From contig CAIUGM010000004.1 in NCBI GenBank assembly GCA_903898675.1, forward strand, positions 1 to 64,000: a stretch of DNA of 64,000 nt, given 5' to 3'. Source of the stretch: an uncultured Verrucomicrobiota bacterium (lineage in GTDB: Bacteria; Verrucomicrobiota; Verrucomicrobiia; Opitutales; Opitutaceae). The notes below the pieces were generated by a model, which was given only the letters and a program-made list of their open reading frames with translations, was not told where the DNA came from and did no database searches. This document shows positions 42,792 through 51,137 of the stretch, one piece after another; positions within the stretch are counted from its first letter, which is position 1; each line of letters opens with the position of its first letter. Position numbers and translations under genes: made by a program.

Positions 42792-43892
42792 TCAATTCGC
42801 CAGCAGCAGCTCGAGCATCTGGCGGTCGAGCTTGTGGCCGCGGAAGTCCTCGTACTTCACGTCGGCGCGGCCGCTGTCGACGATGCCGAAGCCGCCGCGG
42901 AGGTTCCACATCGACCAGCCCCAGCCGGCTTCCTTCCACAGGCTCATCATGTCGGTCATCCACGCGAGGCAGACCGCGTGGGGCGTCTGCGGGACGCAGC
43001 CCCACTCGCCGACATGCACCGGGGCGCCGCGGGCGGTCAGCGGCTGCCACTTCGCGATGAGCTCGGTGCGGAGCTTCTCCTTGTTCCAGGTGATGCCGTG
43101 CTTGTCGACCATCGGCCAGGTGGGTTTCTCCAACGACTCGAATTCGGCCGGCGGGACCCACTTGGCGGTGTAATGGCTGACCATCTTCGGCTGGTAGCCG
43201 CGGGTACTCTGCACGATGCCCTCGTCAATCAGCCCGAGCACGGGTGTCTGGCCGATGTCGGCACCGTCAGCGGTGATCAGGCGGTCGGGGCTGACCTCGC
43301 GAATCGCGGCGATCAACGCCTTGGCGACCTCCACGTAGCGCGACTGGTCGGGCATGAAGGGCGGCTCGTTGAAGAGATCAAAGCTGAGCCGTGACGCCGG
43401 CACATCCTTGAACCGACGGGCCAGGTAGCTCCAGTGATGGACCGCGGCCTCGAGGGCGCGCTGCATGGAGTCGCGCGGGCTGTCGAACAGCAGGTACGGC
43501 TCGAGCTCGCGGCCGTTGACGCAGTAGCCGGGGATGCGGTGCAGGCCGAGGTTGATGTGGGTGCCGTGGGCCTGGCCGAACGCGAGGGCCTGGTCGATCG
43601 GGTTGATCGCGGCGTCGTCGATCTTCAGCCAGTCCTTCGGGCTGGACCACGCCCAGTAGGAGCAAGGGAGGCGGGCGAAGTCGAAGCCCCATTCCTGCAT
43701 CCAGGCGAAATCGGATTCCTTGTAGGTGTTGCCGCGCCGGCCGCCGGTCAGCTCGGTGAGGTTGAAGCCGCGCCAGCGCGGGATCTTCGGTTGCGGCCGC
43801 GCCGTGACGGGTGACTGGGCGCGGAGCTTGGAAGAAAGGAGCAGGCCGGCGGTCGCGGCGGAGGAGACACCGATAAATTGACGACGATTCAT
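42792..43892 (-). CDS. GH5 endo-glycanase (exported)
   Basis: A 366-residue GH5 enzyme with a Tat-like N-terminus (NRRQFIGVSSAATAGLLLSS). The acid/base Glu is in FDLFNEPP and the nucleophile Glu in VHVGEWGC. The RGFNLTEL start and LHRIPGY stretch are typical of clan A cellulase-type enzymes. It could be an endo-glucanase, a mannanase or a xyloglucanase; with GH130 and epimerase genes nearby, mannan is plausible but not shown by the sequence. The gene is bracketed on both sides by copies of one palindromic element, in a region otherwise free of genes. Confidence 0.88.
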   Translation of the reverse strand: MNRRQFIGVSSAATAGLLLSSKLRAQSPVTARPQPKIPRWRGFNLTELTGGRRGNTYKESDFAWMQEWGFDFARLPCSYWAWSSPKDWLKIDDAAINPIDQALAFGQAHGTHINLGLHRIPGYCVNGRELEPYLLFDSPRDSMQRALEAAVHHWSYLARRFKDVPASRLSFDLFNEPPFMPDQSRYVEVAKALIAAIREVSPDRLITADGADIGQTPVLGLIDEGIVQSTRGYQPKMVSHYTAKWVPPAEFESLEKPTWPMVDKHGITWNKEKLRTELIAKWQPLTARGAPVHVGEWGCVPQTPHAVCLAWMTDMMSLWKEAGWGWSMWNLRGGFGIVDSGRADVKYEDFRGHKLDRQMLELLLAN

Positions 43893-44305
43893 GGGGGATG
43901 GGGGTGGGAAGCTGAGCGATGATCGGACAAACAGAGGTCACCACTAAACACACAAAACACACGAAAGAAATAAAACGGACTCCGGAAAGGAGTTAACCGC
44001 TCATCTGCGCTGATAAACGCTAATGGGAAATCCCCGAAGCCCGGAAGCAGAAGGTTTGACCACGGATTAAACGGATTATCACGGATAAAGGCATTTGGTT
44101 TGTCGGTAGGGGCGCAGAATTGCTGTGCCCTCGAGCGTGACGCCGCCCACGAAGGGCGCAGCAAGTCTGCGCCCCTACCACCGAAAAGAAAACCGGCCTT
44201 CAGAACATCTGTGATAATCCGTTTAATCTGTGGTCAAAAACTCCGACCGCCTTTTCCTTGGATTAGCTCAGATCAGCGAAGATGAGCGGTTTTTCATTCC
44301 GTGGT
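43893..44305. other. Gene-free gap between GH5 and GH28, filled by repeats
   Basis: The 413-bp gap contains a CACAAAACACACGAAAG stretch at about 43,950, then the second nested palindromic element (43,995-44,291). No open frame with a usable start, RNA gene or operator was recognised. Confidence 0.75.
43995..44291. repeat. 297-bp nested palindromic element, copy 2 flanking GH5
   Basis: Ends AACCGC and GCGGTT. It contains GACCACGGATTAAACGG (from about 44,056), a family-A palindrome with 26-bp arms (44,106-44,131 and 44,153-44,178; three mismatches in the left arm) and the complement TCTGTGGTC at about 44,235. Its outer flanks match copy 1 in inverted order, while the central core runs in the same direction as in copy 1. 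Confidence 0.85.
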
Positions 44306-45886
44306 TTAAAACTTCTCCCGCTCGACGGCGGCTTCGCGTTTCGTGTCGGGGATGAAGCGGCTGGCGGTCACGGAAAAATCCGTCACCTGCCGCAGGTCGA
44401 AGAGCGGGGCGTGGTCCGTGCCGCGCATCACATTGAGGTGGTCGAAGTACGCGTCCGACACATCGTCGAGCACGAAGGCGGGGCGGGCCTCGGGCTTGGC
44501 GTAGTCGAGCTTGATGTGGCTGAGCTCGATGCCGGTCACATGGCGGAAGAAGAATCCATAAGACGGCATCGAGCCGAACATGCCGGGCTCGGGGTATTTG
44601 TTCTCTTCCTCGGGCGGCACGCGGTCACCGAGTTCCCTGGTCCCCCCGCCCTGCTGGACGAGGCGGACGTTGCTGATGCGGATATCCTCGACCGGGTGGC
44701 CGGGGATGCCGCTGATGACGTTGCCGAGCGTCCAGTTCACATCCGAGGCGACCAGATTGTCGATGGAGATGCGGCGGATCGTGCCGACCACCGTGCCGGC
44801 GGGTCCGCGCAGGCGGCGGCCGAGGCGGATGAAGATCGGGGCGTTCTGGACGTGCCGCATCGTGATGTTTGAGATGGCGATATCCTCGATGTGCGAACCG
44901 TCCACGCTCTCGATGGCGATGCCGCGCGAGCCGTCGAAGACGCAGTTGGTGATCGCGATGTTCCTGAAGTCGCCGTTCGACTCCGTACCGAGCTTGATCC
45001 GGCCGACGCCATCGGATTTGTACGCCGGCTCGCTTCGCTGGAACGTGCCGTCGAGCAGCGTGCCCTCGTCGAAGCCGCCGGCGAGGAAGCAGTCCGAGAT
45101 CGTGAGGTTTTCGCAGTGGCGCAGCGCACCAAGGCCGTACGAGGCCTTGAGGCAGATGCCGTCGTCCCAGGGCGAATTAACGCTGCAGCGGGTGATGCGG
45201 ACGTTCTGGCACGCGTCGATGTCCATGCCGTCGCGGTTGGTGTCGATCCGGAGGTTGTCGACGACGAGGTTGTTGACGCCGGTGGCGAGAATCCCGAACC
45301 AGCCGCCGTGCAAAATGGCGAAGTCGCGGAGGACGACGTTGCGGCAGTCGCGCAGGGCAATCGCCTTGTTGCCGCTGCCCGGCGGGTTGGCGTGGTAGCG
45401 CTTGTCCCACTCCGCGAAGCGGTCGAAGCCGTTGTCGAGTCCCTTGCCATGGATGAGGCCGGAGCCGAGAATCGAGACATCGTGGAGGCCGATGCCCCAG
45501 ATGAGGCTGTTCTGCCAGTGGCTGTGGCCGAAGTCCTGGTAGTGGAGCTTGTCGCCCCAGTCATTGGGTTCGGGCGCATCGAACTGTGCGGTCTTCTCAT
45601 CCGCCGCCTCGATCGTGGAGCCGGCCTCCAGGTAAAGTGTAATGTTGCTCTTCAGCCGGATGGACGCGGACAGGTAAGTGCCGGGCGAAAACAACACGGT
45701 GCCGCCGCCCGCGGCCTCGGCCGCGAGGATGGCGCGGTTGATCGCGTCGGTGTCGAGGGCATGACCGTCGCCCTTCGCGCCGTACGAGCGGACGTCGAAG
45801 CTGCGGGCGGTGACGGGCGCGGGCTGCGCCGCCAGGGAGGCGGCCGCGAACAAGGCGCCAAGGATGACGGGAAAGCGTAAGTTCAT
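44306..45886 (-). CDS. GH28 polygalacturonase-like protein (exported)
   Basis: A 526-residue right-handed beta-helix protein with signal peptide (about 1-21) from ATG 45,886. It starts SFDVRSYGAKGDG, as GH28 enzymes do. Catalytic-type residues are visible: the Asp of NRDGMDID, the Asp pair of DDGICLK and the GSRGIAIE region in place of the classic GHG. The missing His of GHG suggests a variant specificity, for example toward rhamnogalacturonan or another uronate polymer. It diverges from the LacI-family regulator and shares a control region with a GTTAC-type palindrome. Confidence 0.8.
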   Translation of the reverse strand: MNLRFPVILGALFAAASLAAQPAPVTARSFDVRSYGAKGDGHALDTDAINRAILAAEAAGGGTVLFSPGTYLSASIRLKSNITLYLEAGSTIEAADEKTAQFDAPEPNDWGDKLHYQDFGHSHWQNSLIWGIGLHDVSILGSGLIHGKGLDNGFDRFAEWDKRYHANPPGSGNKAIALRDCRNVVLRDFAILHGGWFGILATGVNNLVVDNLRIDTNRDGMDIDACQNVRITRCSVNSPWDDGICLKASYGLGALRHCENLTISDCFLAGGFDEGTLLDGTFQRSEPAYKSDGVGRIKLGTESNGDFRNIAITNCVFDGSRGIAIESVDGSHIEDIAISNITMRHVQNAPIFIRLGRRLRGPAGTVVGTIRRISIDNLVASDVNWTLGNVISGIPGHPVEDIRISNVRLVQQGGGTRELGDRVPPEEENKYPEPGMFGSMPSYGFFFRHVTGIELSHIKLDYAKPEARPAFVLDDVSDAYFDHLNVMRGTDHAPLFDLRQVTDFSVTASRFIPDTKREAAVEREKF

Positions 45887-46004
45887 TCGGGGTGGAAGCA
45901 GACTGGGGGTTTCGAGGCAGCGGGGCGGGCGGTCCCGGTCAAACCATAATCGGGGCGACACCGGAGGATGGACGCAACGATTTGGATTGGAATTTACTTT
46001 ATTC

Positions 46005-46016
46005 GTTACCAGTAAC
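46005..46016. promoter_or_regulatory. LacI-type operator candidate GTTACCAGTAAC
   Basis: A near-symmetric site with GTTAC/GTAAC arms lies 11 bases before the lacI-family start and about 120 before the divergent GH28 start. Related sites GTTACTGATAAC (47,099) and GTTACCTGTAAC (53,371) occur in other intergenic regions of this locus. The repeated match and the position next to the regulator support an operator. Confidence 0.5.
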
Positions 46017-46027
46017 CGTCGCACGGC

Positions 46028-47083
46028 ATGGGGATCAAAAAACAGCACCACACCATGCGGACGCTGGCCGCGAAGCTGGGCCTGAGCACCATGACGGTTT
46101 CCCGGGCCCTGCGCAACGCACCTGGCGTCAGTGCCACCACCCGCAAGCTGGTCACCGCCGCCGCCCGAAACCTGGGCTACCGGCCGGATCCCGCGCTGGC
46201 GGTGCTGAATGCGTACCGTCACCGCCGCCGCCTGCGCACACCGGCGGAGCGAATCGCGTTCATCACGAATTTCGCCACGCCGGACGGCTGGAAGGATTCC
46301 TTCACCTTCGTCCGGTATTTCACCGGGGTCCAGCGCCGGGCGCAGCAGCTCGGCTACGAGGTGGAGCATTTCTGGGTGGGCGATCCCGCGGCCACCCCGC
46401 GCCGCAACTCGCAGATTCTCCGCAGCCGGGGCATCCAGGGCCTCATCGTCGGCCCGCTCGTGGCGGGCCGCACCACCCTCGAACTGGATTGGGATTTGTT
46501 CAGCACCGTCGCGGTCGGGCGCAGCCTCGTCGCACCCGAGCTGACGACGGTGTCGACCAACCACGCCCAGGCCGTGGAGCTGGCCTGGCGGCAGGCCCGC
46601 GGGCGCGAGCGCAGGCGCATCGGCCTGGTGCTGACGGAGGGCGAGGACGGGCGCACCCTGGGCATGCTCCGGGCCTCGCATCTGCTCCAGCAACTGCAGG
46701 GCCGGGAGGAAGCCCTGCCCATCCTGCTCGTCCCCAATTTCTCGGCCGCCGCGCTGGCGGCCTGGACCCGGGCGCACCGCCCGGACCTGATCCTCAGCAG
46801 CGAGCAGGCGCACTACGACCTGCTGTTGAAAAGCAAGGCGGTCGACCGCCGCCAAACCGGCTTTCTTCATCTCAACGTCCACCCGGCCACCGGGCTGGGG
46901 GGCATCGACCAGGGCCATGACCAGGTGGGGGAACACGCCGCCGTCCAACTGCACCTCAAGCTGAGCCAGCGCGAAACCGGGATTCCGCGACCGCGGGAGC
47001 TGCTGTTGATCGACGGACGCTGGCAGGAAGGCCGCGGCGTCTGGCGCCTGGTTCCCCGCCCGGTCGCACCAACCGGGCGTTGA
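46028..47083 (+). CDS. LacI-family transcriptional regulator
   Basis: A 351-residue regulator. The N-terminal helix-turn-helix TLAAKLGLSTMTVSRALRN and hinge-region GYRPDPAL are typical of LacI/GalR repressors; a periplasmic-binding-protein-like effector domain follows (about 75-330). It is placed between GH28 and the exported propeller-protein gene, with GTTAC-type palindromes on both sides of it. Effector unknown, probably a sugar released by the surrounding hydrolases. Confidence 0.92.
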   Translation: MGIKKQHHTMRTLAAKLGLSTMTVSRALRNAPGVSATTRKLVTAAARNLGYRPDPALAVLNAYRHRRRLRTPAERIAFITNFATPDGWKDSFTFVRYFTGVQRRAQQLGYEVEHFWVGDPAATPRRNSQILRSRGIQGLIVGPLVAGRTTLELDWDLFSTVAVGRSLVAPELTTVSTNHAQAVELAWRQARGRERRRIGLVLTEGEDGRTLGMLRASHLLQQLQGREEALPILLVPNFSAAALAAWTRAHRPDLILSSEQAHYDLLLKSKAVDRRQTGFLHLNVHPATGLGGIDQGHDQVGEHAAVQLHLKLSQRETGIPRPRELLLIDGRWQEGRGVWRLVPRPVAPTGR

Positions 47084-47098
47084 GCCCGCGGCCTGCCT

Positions 47099-47110
47099 GT
47101 TACTGATAAC
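47099..47110. promoter_or_regulatory. LacI-type operator candidate GTTACTGATAAC
   Basis: Resembles the site at 46,005 (10 of 12 positions when read symmetrically). It lies 103 bases upstream of the propeller-protein start, after the regulator stop, where it could control the downstream pair. Confidence 0.45.
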
Positions 47111-47213
47111 GAGAATCACTGGTTTCAAAGCCGCGTGATTTCTTACACCCTCGTTGCGTTCTACCCCTGAGTGCAACCCCGCCACCTCCCGGCGACTTAT
47201 CACCACCCCGATC

Positions 47214-48284
47214 ATGCATCTACCCCGCCTTTGTTTTTGCTCCGTTGCCCTGGCCGCAATCCTCGCCGGCCCGGCGCCCGCCGCCCGCGGCGCACCCGCC
47301 CCGCTGCTCCGGGTACTGCCGCGATTCACCGCCGCCGCCGTGCCCGCCTGGGGCCCCTCCGAGGTTGCAGTCGATCCACCAACCTGGACCGACGTACCCA
47401 CGGCAGCCGACGCCCACCTGCCGGGCGCCGGGATCCGGCAGCACCCGATGCTCTACATCGGGGAAGGCTGCAACACGATGTTCGTCGTCCAGGACGGCAA
47501 GGTAATCTGGACCTACTCCACCGGCAAAGGCTGGGAGTTCGACGACATCTGGATGCTGACCAACGGAAACATTCTCTTTTCCCGCATGAGCTATGCCGAA
47601 GAGGTCACGCCGGAGAAAAAGGTCGTCTGGCACCTCGACGCGCCCAAGGGCACCGAGATCCATACCTTGCAGCCGCTCGGCCTGGACAAGGTCATGCTGG
47701 TCCGGAACGGCCTGCCGGCGCATCTCATGATCATCGACAAGCGGACCGGTGCGGTCGAAGCCGACCACGTCCTCCCGGATACCAGCCTGACCGACCCGAA
47801 GACCGTGCACGGGCAATTCCGCCGGACCCGCGTGACCGCGCAGGGCACCTACCTCGTCCCGTACCTGACGATGAACAAGGTGGTCGAGTACGACAAGGAC
47901 CTCAAAGAGGTCTGGTCCTACAAGGTCCGCTCGCCCTGGGCCGCGGTGCGGCTCCACAACGGCAACACCCTGATCACCGACGAGCACGACAACCTGACGC
48001 TGGAGGTGAACCCGAAGGGCGAGACGGTGTGGCAGTTCAACCTGGCCGAGCTGCCGCCGGAAATCGTTTTCCCCGGTTCGCAGAGCTGTGTGCGCCTCGC
48101 GAACGGCAACACCATCCTCTGCTCGCGCGGCGACGGCGGGAAAGGCTGCCAGTTGGTCGAGATCACGCCCGACAAGAAACTCGCGTGGGCGCTCAAGGAC
48201 TGGAAAACCTTCGGCCCCGCCACGGCGGTGCAGATTCTCGATGAACCCGGTGTGCCGGAAATCCCGGGCGATTTGCAGCGCTGA
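47214..48284 (+). CDS. Exported PQQ-like beta-propeller protein
   Basis: A 356-residue protein with signal peptide (about 1-25) and repeated propeller blades (DGKVIWTYSTGKGWEFDD, LTNGNILFSR, HNGNTLITDE, ANGNTILCSR), each of the N-G-N-T/I-L-type turn seen in arylsulfotransferase-like and PQQ-like propellers. No catalytic His/Arg set was recognised. Start ATG 47,214 lies after the GTTAC-type palindrome. The DUF1080-type gene follows after 19 bases. Function unknown; may be a sugar-binding or sensing protein of the polysaccharide locus. Confidence 0.7.
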   Translation: MHLPRLCFCSVALAAILAGPAPAARGAPAPLLRVLPRFTAAAVPAWGPSEVAVDPPTWTDVPTAADAHLPGAGIRQHPMLYIGEGCNTMFVVQDGKVIWTYSTGKGWEFDDIWMLTNGNILFSRMSYAEEVTPEKKVVWHLDAPKGTEIHTLQPLGLDKVMLVRNGLPAHLMIIDKRTGAVEADHVLPDTSLTDPKTVHGQFRRTRVTAQGTYLVPYLTMNKVVEYDKDLKEVWSYKVRSPWAAVRLHNGNTLITDEHDNLTLEVNPKGETVWQFNLAELPPEIVFPGSQSCVRLANGNTILCSRGDGGKGCQLVEITPDKKLAWALKDWKTFGPATAVQILDEPGVPEIPGDLQR

Positions 48285-48303
48285 ACCCGGCGCCTCCCCC
48301 GCG

Positions 48304-49059
48304 ATGAACCCGCCTGCCGCCCGCTTGCCCCGCCTGACCGTCGTGATCATTTGCGCCTGGTTGCCCGCCTGGTCCGCCCTGCTGGCGGCCGCTGCCGAGA
48401 CTGCCGTGACGGAGGCGAAGGCCATCGTGGCGCCGACGGTGAAGGTGCCGGCCTACCATCCTCCCTTTGATGCGGCGGCGGCCGGGCTGACGCCCCTGTT
48501 CGACGGCCGCACGCTGACCGGCTGGGTGGGTGATCCCGATGGCTGGAAAGTGGTCGACGGTGCGATCGTCGGGGTGAAGGGCGGCCAGAACCTGATGACC
48601 GAGGGCTACTATGACGACTTCCGGCTGATCGTCTCGACCATCCAGGTCGACTCGCCTACCAACCACCAGGGAATCGGCTTCTGGGGCGAGGCCATGCCCC
48701 CCGGAAAATACGGCTACGGCGGGTGCATCGATATCATGCCGCCGATGAACTGGACCTGGGACTATACCATCAACCGCGGCGCCCCGGGGGATTTGAGTGT
48801 CAGCCGCGACCTGGACAAGGAACTCGGTCTCAAGCGATCCGAGTGGACCCAGGCGGAGATCCTGGTGAACCGCACCAAGGGGACGATCCGCATGGCGGTG
48901 AACGGCATCGAGGTGCTGGCGTACACGGACCGCAACCCGGCGCGCCTCAAGCGCGGCCCGATCGGCCTGCAGGCCCACGGCGGCAATCATGACGTCCGCT
49001 ACAAGGACATCTTCATCGAGGTGGCCCCGAAAAATGACCGCCTGATTACAACCAAATAA
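48304..49059 (+). CDS. Exported DUF1080 (3-keto-disaccharide hydrolase-like) protein
   Basis: A 251-residue protein with signal peptide (about 1-31). The mature part begins AGLTPLFDGRTLTGWVG and contains GWKVVDGAIVG, the family's typical start, then a jelly-roll/LamG-like beta-sandwich (GIGFWGE, TQAEILVN, GPIGLQAHGGNHDVRYKDI). The family includes 3-keto-disaccharide hydrolases and proteins of unknown function in Planctomycetes and Verrucomicrobia. It follows the propeller gene and probably shares its transcript; substrate unknown. Confidence 0.75.
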   Translation: MNPPAARLPRLTVVIICAWLPAWSALLAAAAETAVTEAKAIVAPTVKVPAYHPPFDAAAAGLTPLFDGRTLTGWVGDPDGWKVVDGAIVGVKGGQNLMTEGYYDDFRLIVSTIQVDSPTNHQGIGFWGEAMPPGKYGYGGCIDIMPPMNWTWDYTINRGAPGDLSVSRDLDKELGLKRSEWTQAEILVNRTKGTIRMAVNGIEVLAYTDRNPARLKRGPIGLQAHGGNHDVRYKDIFIEVAPKNDRLITTK

Positions 49060-49100
49060 GCCACCGGGACCGGCCGGACTGGAGCGCTTTAGGCAAAAGT

Positions 49101-49177
49101 GTAGCCGGGGTCGCCGACCTCGGGCTTGGCGACTACGAATCAAGAAAGGCGGAACCGGGGTCAACGACCCCGGCTAC
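49101..49177. repeat. Palindromic repeat with perfect 13-bp arms
   Basis: GTAGCCGGGGTCG (49,101-49,113) and its complement (49,165-49,177) enclose 51 bases. It lies between the convergent DUF1080 and cytochrome-propeller genes and could also end transcription in both directions. Confidence 0.8.
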
Positions 49178-49195
49178 AGTATGTTTGAAAGCGCG

Positions 49196-51094
49196 CTAGG
49201 GAACAGTCGGCTCCGGCAGCAGCCCATAAACGTACAGCGCGCCGGTACCGACGGGCAGCGCCCCGAAGCTCGCCAGGTAGACCTTGCCGTTTGCCACCGT
49301 GGGCGCGGCATTCTTGGAGACGCGGCCGGGCGTGTCCCGCTCCGGCGCCAGGTTGGAGTTCCACAGCTCGTGGGTGATGTCGTTGGCATCGTACGCGCGG
49401 AGGACGCCGGGGCCGTTGATGTGGTCGTTGCCGTGTTCCGACAGCGCGGCGTTGGCCCAGAGGATCCCGTTGGAGTCACCGTGAGCCGAAAGGGAAAGAA
49501 TCCCGCCCGGATACGCGCTCGTCTGCCCGCCAACTGCAAGCGGCTCGGGATTGAAGCGACCGTCCTTGAAGGCATAGACGTGCAGCGCGTCGTCCTGCCC
49601 CCAGAGATAAACCAGGCCGCCGCGCGCCGCACTTTGCCAAAACACGGCACCGACATTGACCTCCCCCTTGGCCGCGGGGAAATGCTGGACCGCATGCTCG
49701 TCGCCCAGGTGCCCGAAATGGTCGGTGTCGACCAGGTAGACCACGCCCTGCTTGCCCGCGCCCATGACCCGATGGGCCCCGGGCAGCAGCATGGCGCCGG
49801 AGGAATTCAGGTCGGCGTCGCGCTTGTCGAGCTCCGGGTAATTGGTCGGCGTGAACCAATCCAGCACGCGCAGGTCGGGCGACACCTTGAGGAAGCTGTC
49901 GCTGAGATTCTGTCCGCCGTCCCAGGTGCCGTTGGACGTGACGAAGTAGATCGCGCCCTGCTCGTCCGCCGCCGGGCCCTGACCCGACTGCCAGATGCTG
50001 TTGCCCACGGCCCCGGGGCTCAGGTTCAGGACGCCCTGTTGCCGCAGGGTGCCCGCGTCGAAGCGAAAAAGAAACCCATGGTACGGCTCCACATCGCAGT
50101 GGGAACTGTAGCCGACGTACACGCTACCCCGCGACAAAAGCAGCGCCGGGCGCTGGTTCTCCAGGATGGGATCGAAGCTGTCGGCCGTGATCACCACGGG
50201 ACTGTGGGGCCGCTCCGAGCCGCTGGTGAGATCCAGCGCGTGCAGCCGTTGCACCCAGCCGCCGCCCTCGTGGGTAAGAGCGACCACGTACAGGGTTTGG
50301 GTGGCGGCATCGATGACAGGCGTGCCGATGATGCCCATGTTGCCGAGGATGTCGTGGCACCAGAAGGGGTGCTGCTGCACGCTGCCGGGCGCGCCAAGAT
50401 TGACCTGCCAGTAGGGCGCGGCGTCCGCGTCGGCGTCGAAGGCATACACCGTGTTCGCGGCCGAGGCGACGATGACGACGTTGTGCCGGCCGCCCGCGAG
50501 GGCGAGGTCGGGCACGAACAGCGGCTGGGCGAACACCTGGTCGTCGACGACGTGGCGGAAGAGCAGCCCGAACTGGCGCGGATTGACGTTGGCGGGGGTC
50601 AGCGTCGCCTCGTCGAGATTGGCGCCGGTGCGGGCATTGTTGTTGTGCTGGGTGTAAACCCCGCGCGACCCGAGGACGACCGGCCCCGCACCATGGCCGG
50701 GAGGAGCGAGCGTGGGCTCGACGGCCACCGGAATCGCTTCCTGCAGATGCGGGGTTTTGCTTTCGAGTCCGCGGACATGGGCGACGAGCGCCTCGATCTC
50801 GTCAGCCGGCAGAATCGCCCCGAACGCCGGCATGCGGTCGGTGACGCCGTTGCGAATCACCAGGGCGCGCTCGGCATCGGGGTGCGCCGCCTGCCACTGC
50901 GGATCGGTGAAGTTGGGCAGGCCGAGATTGGCGTAACCGCTGCCGTCCCCGTTGTGGCAGCGGGCGCAGGTGTTGGTGAACTCGGCCAGCGCGGCGGCCT
51001 GGACGGCCGGAGCCGGCACGGCGAGTGCGGAAGAACCCGCGGCCAGCAAACCGAGCAAGAGCCGAAGGGCGCGCGAGGGAAACCGGTGGTTCAT
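49196..51094 (-). CDS. Exported cytochrome c-PQQ-like propeller protein
   Basis: A 632-residue protein. Signal peptide about 1-33, then a cytochrome c domain with heme motif CARCH and axial-type Met in DRMPAFGA. About 150-625 is a PQQ-enzyme-like beta-propeller (YTQHNNNARTGANLD, VYAFDADADAAPYW, DSFLKVSPDL). This order (heme first, propeller after) differs from many quinohaemoprotein alcohol dehydrogenases, where the cytochrome follows. The usual PQQ-dehydrogenase catalytic Asp/Glu set was not recognised, so oxidation of sugars or alcohols is only a guess. Minus strand, downstream of the first GH97 gene, with a 43-bp gap. Confidence 0.7.
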   Translation of the reverse strand: MNHRFPSRALRLLLGLLAAGSSALAVPAPAVQAAALAEFTNTCARCHNGDGSGYANLGLPNFTDPQWQAAHPDAERALVIRNGVTDRMPAFGAILPADEIEALVAHVRGLESKTPHLQEAIPVAVEPTLAPPGHGAGPVVLGSRGVYTQHNNNARTGANLDEATLTPANVNPRQFGLLFRHVVDDQVFAQPLFVPDLALAGGRHNVVIVASAANTVYAFDADADAAPYWQVNLGAPGSVQQHPFWCHDILGNMGIIGTPVIDAATQTLYVVALTHEGGGWVQRLHALDLTSGSERPHSPVVITADSFDPILENQRPALLLSRGSVYVGYSSHCDVEPYHGFLFRFDAGTLRQQGVLNLSPGAVGNSIWQSGQGPAADEQGAIYFVTSNGTWDGGQNLSDSFLKVSPDLRVLDWFTPTNYPELDKRDADLNSSGAMLLPGAHRVMGAGKQGVVYLVDTDHFGHLGDEHAVQHFPAAKGEVNVGAVFWQSAARGGLVYLWGQDDALHVYAFKDGRFNPEPLAVGGQTSAYPGGILSLSAHGDSNGILWANAALSEHGNDHINGPGVLRAYDANDITHELWNSNLAPERDTPGRVSKNAAPTVANGKVYLASFGALPVGTGALYVYGLLPEPTVP

Positions 51095-51137
51095 AATGAC
51101 GTTGGATCCGACTTCGGTCGGGCCGGAGCAGCGGGCA

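Noticed and set aside
44306-47401. A 1031-residue frame extending past the GH28 start
   Set aside because: The added residues are antisense to the LacI gene and lack motifs; the signal peptide starts at 45,886.
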